From: JAOAFZ01 sp964412815
Lineage (GTDB): Bacteria; Patescibacteriota; Microgenomatia; UBA1406; GWC2-37-13
Assembly: GCA_964412815.1 (NCBI GenBank)
Contig: CAYPQF010000034.1
Coordinates: forward strand, 1 to 64,000
DNA length: 64,000 nucleotides
Reading direction: 5' to 3'
This document shows, piece after piece, positions 59,546-64,000 of this stretch (positions are counted from its first letter, which is position 1; every line of letters begins with the position of its first letter). The translations under genes were made by a program, and so were the position numbers. The notes below the pieces were generated by a model. The model did not search any database. It had not been told where the DNA came from and saw nothing but the letters and a program-made list of their open reading frames with translations.

Positions 59546-60514
59546 TTAGAGCTCTGCAAAGATGGTGGAGATGACAGCCTTGACATCATGGGTGTGAATA
59601 CTGTCCTGAAGCTCTGATTCAATATAGATTGTCGCATCTGCTTCGATCTTTTTTGAGAGTCTGGCCTTGATCTCGGCAGCCAGATCACGTACGACGTCTT
59701 CGGTAAATTGAGGATTTTTCAGTGTGCGTGTAATCAGATCATGCTCGTCAGGACGCTTGAGCAGATCATACAGCAGTTGCAGACTGTTTTCGTATATATC
59801 AATGAGATCTGAATGGGTGACCTTTCCCGCACTATTTTCGATTAACACTGTTGCGACACCACGTTGAGTGTGTGTCCCGGTGCGGATAACATCCAGGATC
59901 TGGTTGATGGTATCGATATCGAGCCCCAGTTTTACCAGTTCCGGTGTGCAGGAGAATTTGGTATACGCCAGTGTGCAGGGACACGCAGTTAAGTGCAGTG
60001 CCTGCAGTCCGATTTCGGCGGTCTCTCCTTCAGCATCACAGGATGCATTGGCAAGCAGAGTTATTGGATCTTTTGACATTTTTTTGGTGACCCGTGTTTT
60101 ATGACGGCGAAGATACTCCCCTTCTACATAGACTGAGCTTTCGGAAGCAGGCTGGTTGCCTCGAATTTCTCGTGCCAGTGCAAGAGCAAAATCCTGTAAC
60201 GTGTCGTATTTTTTATCTGAAAGATTAATCAGCGCTTCTTCACAGCGGGACATATGAATGCCTCGCTTCTCCGGAAGATCAATATACATATCGACAGAAC
60301 AGAATACCGGAACATACTCCTCGAGCTGTTCATCGTTTAATTTTTTGATATGCACGACAGCCTGCTGGTTAGACAGTCCAACGAGAGGAAGCTCATAGGG
60401 ATGAGCTGGTGAGGAATTGGGAAGATCTGTTATCTCGTTGATAAATTGCGTAAATCTGCCTTTTTCAATATCTTTTTTGGTGACCTTATACGACAACGGA
60501 TGCTTACTATACAT
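59546..60514 (-). CDS. folE2: GTP cyclohydrolase of the FolE2/MptA family
   Basis: 322 residues. V-D-M-Y-I-D-L-P-E-K-R-G-I-H-M-S-R is the substrate and metal region of FolE2/MptA (T-fold), and L-T-A-C-P-C the second metal-binding motif, more like archaeal MptA than bacterial FolE2. Opens GTP to a dihydroneopterin-type product for pterin or queuosine precursors. No other folate genes nearby, except possibly the DHFR-like protein at 39394. Confidence 0.9.
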   Translation of the reverse strand: MYSKHPLSYKVTKKDIEKGRFTQFINEITDLPNSSPAHPYELPLVGLSNQQAVVHIKKLNDEQLEEYVPVFCSVDMYIDLPEKRGIHMSRCEEALINLSDKKYDTLQDFALALAREIRGNQPASESSVYVEGEYLRRHKTRVTKKMSKDPITLLANASCDAEGETAEIGLQALHLTACPCTLAYTKFSCTPELVKLGLDIDTINQILDVIRTGTHTQRGVATVLIENSAGKVTHSDLIDIYENSLQLLYDLLKRPDEHDLITRTLKNPQFTEDVVRDLAAEIKARLSKKIEADATIYIESELQDSIHTHDVKAVISTIFAEL

Positions 60515-60573
60515 ATTATGTGCGCACTGCTACAATAAAAATTATTATATCACGCATTTACAAAAAGATTACC

Positions 60574-61257
60574 TTATTTTAAAACCTGCCAGAGCAAGTC
60601 AAAGATATTCTTTGAGTTCTGGTAGTATTCGTCACTTTTAATCACAATGCCGGTTACGGGATTTCGGGCGGTAATAATTGCGACTTTCCCTTCGTAGATG
60701 AGAATATCTGCCGCAGTCAGTTTATATCCTTTCGGGAGAAATTTATAGAAATAGGTATCGTTTTTAGATGAGATTGAGATCTGAGCCCGCGCTTCCTGTG
60801 TATCTTCAACAATCTCGAGAACCTTCAGATCGGGGTTAGTTCGCATTGCTTTATTAAAGACATCAAGATTTTCCGGAAAGTATTTTTGCATCTCGGTCAG
60901 GTTCGCATAGGTGCGCAGTTCTTTAAAGCTCAACGCGTCATCATAGATCTTTTTCACCAGACTTTTTCCTTCATAATAGTTTACCTCTGTTTCTGATGTA
61001 GCGGTTTGTGCAGGGATTTGATCGCGGATTTTGTCGATAAAATACGGCAGACTCTGTTTCAGTTTCCCGATCTCTTCTTCTTTCTGTTCGATAATATCAA
61101 TCAGCTTCTCCGGGTCCTCGGCAACAATCTGTCGTCGGGCCCCTTTCCGGGTCTGTACTACCAACCCTTTTTCTATCAGGCTCTCGATATTAAAATGGGC
61201 AGTGATTCGCTTGATTCCCACTTTGTTAGCCAATTCCATAACTGTGGTACTTCCCAT
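60574..61257 (-). CDS. TrmB-like transcriptional regulator with interrupted N-terminus
   Basis: 227 residues visible from ATG 61257. An HTH (G-S-T-T-V-M-E-L-A-N-K-V-G-I-K-R-I-T) and coiled coil (E-Q-K-E-E-E-I-G-K-L-K-Q) then a C-terminal effector-like domain. The expected N-terminal helix lies upstream in the same frame from ATG 61335 (M-K-K-V-T-E-F-L-K) but is cut by TAA at 61306-61308, followed by L-G-L-S-E-I-E-S-K-L-Y-E-G. The truncated form lacks the first helix of the winged helix and may bind DNA poorly. Confidence 0.75.
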   Translation of the reverse strand: MGSTTVMELANKVGIKRITAHFNIESLIEKGLVVQTRKGARRQIVAEDPEKLIDIIEQKEEEIGKLKQSLPYFIDKIRDQIPAQTATSETEVNYYEGKSLVKKIYDDALSFKELRTYANLTEMQKYFPENLDVFNKAMRTNPDLKVLEIVEDTQEARAQISISSKNDTYFYKFLPKGYKLTAADILIYEGKVAIITARNPVTGIVIKSDEYYQNSKNIFDLLWQVLK

Positions 61258-61479
61258 ATCAAGGAGACCTTCATAAAGCTTAGATTCGATTTCAGACAGG
61301 CCTAGTTATTTAAGAAATTCGGTGACTTTTTTCATATTTATACATATTAATTACTCATCATTATAACGCAATTTTAGCCATTGTGTTACTGGATTATAAC
61401 TGTTGCCATATTGTAACATTTTTGCTTTATTTTTATGCTGTTGTATATAGATTTATGCCAATTTCTATAAATTTTGTTA

Positions 61480-61544
61480 TTGTTATAAAACAGTTGTTAT
61501 AAAAATACAACAATTTTGACATATGTCTTATACAGGCGTATACT
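61480..61544 (+). promoter_or_regulatory. Strong promoter with upstream direct repeats
   Basis: TTGACA (61516-61521), 17 bases, TATACT (61539-61544): near-consensus. Two copies of TTGTTATAAAA (61480-61490 and 61494-61504), 14 bases apart, lie just upstream. The whole 61336-61617 interval is AT-rich and otherwise empty. The repeats may bind a regulator, perhaps the divergent TrmB-like protein. Confidence 0.7.
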
Positions 61545-61617
61545 TCTAATACTCAAATAAAAGGATGTTATCCTCTTACAACATTCTTGCTTTTTGTTAT
61601 TAATTTTACGCTTTACC

Positions 61618-62052
61618 ATGAATGCTCTAGTATATGCTACTACTCATGACACTTCTAATGCGGTACTCAACGGCATCTGCGAACTGATTGCTGCACGTGA
61701 ATTTAAAAAGGCTGAAGAACAGGTGATCGAACTCCTGGTTCAGATGCTTGAAGTTTCTTATACATCCCCACACTCCATAGCTGAGGCTATCGAACTGATC
61801 AACGGACTGTACGAAGAATTTAACTCGTACTACATGCAGTGGAGTCGCACGCAGGGAAAAGATGAAGTTGACGAAGTTGAACAGCTCTGCTCAACCGCAC
61901 ACTCAAACTTCTTTATCGCGCGCTGTACCGATATTGAATGTATGGATGATATGTTATATGAAGTACGGAATTATCTTTCAGATCTTCAGAACGAAACAAA
62001 AAAAGAAGAAGCCTTGTATCACGTCACCTGCTATCGTCGCATTCTGAGCTAA
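61618..62052 (+). CDS. Unknown helical 144-aa acidic protein
   Basis: 144 residues from ATG 61618. All-helical, acidic, with spaced Cys (I-C-E-L, L-C-S-T, A-R-C-T, I-E-C-M, V-T-C-Y). The promoter is the strongest seen in the window, and the leader of ~65 bases is T-rich with a small AGGAT/ATCCT hairpin, so it is probably highly expressed. No family recognised; helical repeat or four-helix bundle likely. Confidence 0.65.
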   Translation: MNALVYATTHDTSNAVLNGICELIAAREFKKAEEQVIELLVQMLEVSYTSPHSIAEAIELINGLYEEFNSYYMQWSRTQGKDEVDEVEQLCSTAHSNFFIARCTDIECMDDMLYEVRNYLSDLQNETKKEEALYHVTCYRRILS

Positions 62053-62070
62053 CGCTCAGAAGCACGAAGC

Positions 62071-62577
62071 TCAGCGTGCCTTCTCCAGTTCGAGCAGCAT
62101 CTGTTTGGTGTTAATGTGTCCCCTTCCCGCATAACCGGTTAACGCCCCGTTTGTGCCCAGCACGCGATGACAGGGTATCATAATCGCAATGGGATTGACA
62201 CGGCAAGCTCCACCTACTGCTCGTACCGCCAACGGCCGTCCTACCCGTGCCGCTAACTCTTTATATGTAATGGTTGAACCGTAAGGGATTGCTGCCAGTT
62301 CTTTCCAGACGGCCTGTTGAAACTCAGTTCCGCGAATTTGATACCGCCAGGGAAACGTAACGCTTTCTCCGGATAGATAGCGTCTCAGTATAGAAATCTG
62401 CTTCTGTAACGCTGCGGTAGGCATTCCTTGCTGTTGGGGATACTGCACCAGTTCTTTTGATACGACATCAGACACTGGAGTCCCCGGGGTACCGACTCTT
62501 AGAATAGCGGTCTTACTTGCAACAACGACCACTTCTCCGAGCGGGCTGCTGACTGTCTCGATATAGATTGTTTCCAT
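62071..62577 (-). CDS. ogt: Methylated-DNA--protein-cysteine methyltransferase
   Basis: 168 residues from ATG 62577. Active site I-P-C-H-R-V, with G-T-E-F-Q-Q-A-V-W-K-E-L, I-P-Y-G-S-T-I-T-Y-K-E-L-A, and A-V-R-A-V-G-G-A-C-R-V-N-P. Accepts alkyl groups from O6-alkylguanine irreversibly. No Ada domain. Divergent from the GT2 gene with a shared 35-base promoter region. Confidence 0.95.
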   Translation of the reverse strand: METIYIETVSSPLGEVVVVASKTAILRVGTPGTPVSDVVSKELVQYPQQQGMPTAALQKQISILRRYLSGESVTFPWRYQIRGTEFQQAVWKELAAIPYGSTITYKELAARVGRPLAVRAVGGACRVNPIAIMIPCHRVLGTNGALTGYAGRGHINTKQMLLELEKAR

Positions 62578-62612
62578 ACGTATTATCGTTTGTGCTTTAT
62601 AATTGATACAAC

Positions 62613-63680
62613 ATGAAACCTCCCATCCAGCGTGCTGTTGACAGATTTGTACAGGAATTTCTTCAGTTTGAACCACAGACCGCGGTCTCACGCTTTCTGA
62701 CGCACCTGCCAAAACGTCTGCAAAAATACCGGACACAACTGGAAGACTTTTCTATTGTAACACCTCCAGAACCGGTAAAGGAGATCCTCGAACGGAATGC
62801 ACGCATCTGGGATACTCCAGACGAGCCTGCGTTACGAGAAAACATTGCACAGTGGACCGCAGAAATTGAGGAACGACTTACGACATTGCGCGGTGATAAA
62901 GAGCAAGATCCGGATGTCTCTGTGGTAATTCCCTCTCATAATGAGGAACAATGTATGCTTCAGATTCTTGATTCACTTGCACGGCAGCAGTTCTCCGGAA
63001 CTATGGAAGTGGTAATTGTCGATAACAACTCAGACCGGGTAGGACAGAAAACAGCAAATGGGGAGTACAGCACAAAAGATGATAAAGGAGCAGAGATTGC
63101 CCGTCAGGCGGGGGCAGTTGTACTTGAGTATAACGATATGCATACGTCTCATGCCAAAATTGCTTACGCACGACAACGTGGCCTGGATATCGCTCGGGGC
63201 AGCGCTATCCTTTCGACTGACGCTGACACCATCGTTTCACCTGGTTGGGTATTGGCACTGTATCAGGAACTACAGGAACCCGGCGTAACCTGGGTAGGAG
63301 GACACATACTCCATTACGACGGAAGTGAGTTTGCCAAACTAATTTCTCTGGTCTTTACCCTGGCACGGGAAATCTCGTTCTTAACCAAGACACTCGATGG
63401 ATTTACTACACAGAATATGGCCTTCAGAAAACAAGATGCTGTCCGCATTGGAGGCTATGATCTGGAAAAACGATATTGTGAAGACCTGGATCTCGCACGA
63501 CGCCTGGCTGAGATCGGCAGACCGGTTCTTGCAAATACAGAAGCTGCCCGGGTCTGGTCTTCGGGAAGAAGATACGAACATCTCGACTATACAACTCTGC
63601 TGCGCTTAAACAATCTGATGGAAGAGCTCTATGGAGCTGATGACGGGTCAGGCATGGTAAAAAATATCAGAAAGGCGTGA
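62613..63680 (+). CDS. Family 2 glycosyltransferase
   Basis: 355 residues. GT-A domain from ~110: S-V-V-I-P-S-H-N-E-E, V-V-I-V-D-N-N-S, L-S-T-D-A-D-T (DxD) and C-E-D-L-D-L-A-R-R-L-A. The first ~100 residues are an extra helical domain. Nucleotide-sugar-dependent transfer to a surface polymer or lipid is expected. TATAAT lies nine bases upstream of ATG 62613. Confidence 0.9.
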   Translation: MKPPIQRAVDRFVQEFLQFEPQTAVSRFLTHLPKRLQKYRTQLEDFSIVTPPEPVKEILERNARIWDTPDEPALRENIAQWTAEIEERLTTLRGDKEQDPDVSVVIPSHNEEQCMLQILDSLARQQFSGTMEVVIVDNNSDRVGQKTANGEYSTKDDKGAEIARQAGAVVLEYNDMHTSHAKIAYARQRGLDIARGSAILSTDADTIVSPGWVLALYQELQEPGVTWVGGHILHYDGSEFAKLISLVFTLAREISFLTKTLDGFTTQNMAFRKQDAVRIGGYDLEKRYCEDLDLARRLAEIGRPVLANTEAARVWSSGRRYEHLDYTTLLRLNNLMEELYGADDGSGMVKNIRKA

Positions 63681-63713
63681 GTTTTTAGTGAATGTCCCTA
63701 CACACACACCGAA

Positions 63714-64000
63714 TCACGGGGTACCCGTTTGAGAAGTTCCCGCTGTTGGACCAACAGTCACCGCCACGGATGGAAGAACTGATCCTGTTGGAGTCGGGGT
63801 TGGTGTTTCGTCTTCTTCATCATCGTCGTCAGGAACTTCGGTTGGTACCGGCGTGTTTGAAGGACGTGGTGTTGAAGTTGGTTGATTTTTCTTTTTGTTT
63901 TCTTCATCTTTCTTTTTGCGTTCTTCGTCCTCACGCTTTTTCTTTTCAGCTTGTTCCGTTGGATTTGGTGTCGGAGACTGCGGGATACACATATCTTCCG
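63714..64000 (-). CDS. C-terminal region of a Pro/Thr- and charge-rich protein (partial)
   Basis: The minus-strand frame is open to the window edge, so the true start may be outside. ~90 residues: a Lys/Glu run (E-K-K-K-R-E-D-E-E-R-K-K-K), T-S-T-P-R-P-S-N-T-P-V-P-T, an acidic stretch (D-D-D-D-E-E-D-E) and T-P-T-P-T-P-T-G. This type of low-complexity tail is common in exported CPR proteins as a cell-wall-spanning or glycosylated linker. Confidence 0.5.
   Translation of the reverse strand, partial: EDMCIPQSPTPNPTEQAEKKKREDEERKKKDEENKKKNQPTSTPRPSNTPVPTEVPDDDDEEDETPTPTPTGSVLPSVAVTVGPTAGTSQTGTP

Noticed and set aside
1..64000. CRISPR arrays or cas genes
   Set aside because: No regularly spaced repeats or Cas motifs were seen.

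Overview
The window looks like chromosome of a Candidate Phyla Radiation bacterium (Patescibacteria, most likely the Microgenomates side). This is inferred from the gene set: DUF5659 and a large serine recombinase, tRNA without encoded CCA, lone receiver proteins, many small membrane proteins, fragmentary cofactor pathways, pflA/pflB and TrkH. It also fits the frequent TATAAT-like boxes only 5-7 bases before the ATG, which imply leaderless mRNAs. No species can be named from the sequence alone.

Three kinds of DNA are interleaved. (1) Positions 1-8429 are AT-rich and form the right part of an integrated element. It holds a transposase remnant, a large endonuclease-like/helical-repeat protein with a coupled partner, an orphan RarA C-terminal domain, an XRE regulator, a DUF3800 protein, a DUF5659 protein, a catalytically degenerate resolvase domain and a large serine recombinase. 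The last codons of the recombinase gene lie antisense in the 3' end of ssrA (tmRNA), which is the apparent attachment site. (2) The backbone has intermediate GC. (3) Seven isolated, strikingly GC-rich genes (8961, 9898, 11249, 15980, 23707, 37271 and 56359) sit singly between backbone genes. Each has a Shine-Dalgarno leader, most have a GC-rich 3' stem-loop, and most encode membrane or secreted proteins of unknown function.

Backbone layout: ssrA and smpB (trans-translation) around 8.4-11.2 kb; SPFH/NfeD pair; O-antigen ligase-like protein; tRNA-Gln; a sulfur block (cysteine-rich leader peptide, methyltransferase, tandem LuxS-like protein, then on the other strand a cysteine synthase/CBS-like gene and a transsulfuration enzyme); DEAD-box helicase and RRM protein; membrane sensor with a DNA-binding-like tail; ABC-2 exporter; RsmB-like RNA methyltransferase; and a copper operon (CsoR, HMA-TauE-cupredoxin fusion, DUF305, CopA, His-rich protein) with a clear operator. 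After the secreted beta-helix gene come a RibD/DHFR-like reductase, glycosyltransferases, an FMN riboswitch driving a DMT transporter and a divergent riboflavin synthase, two TrkH genes around a small kinase, threonine-to-glycine catabolism (TDH and KBL), a PAS/GAF histidine kinase with a lone receiver, the pyruvate formate-lyase pair, an iron permease-like protein, FolE2/MptA, a TrmB-like regulator, an alkyltransferase and a GT2 enzyme.

Three coding sequences are interrupted (frameshifts near 20010 and 24240, in-frame TAA at 61306). Base errors in the assembly and true decay cannot be told apart here.
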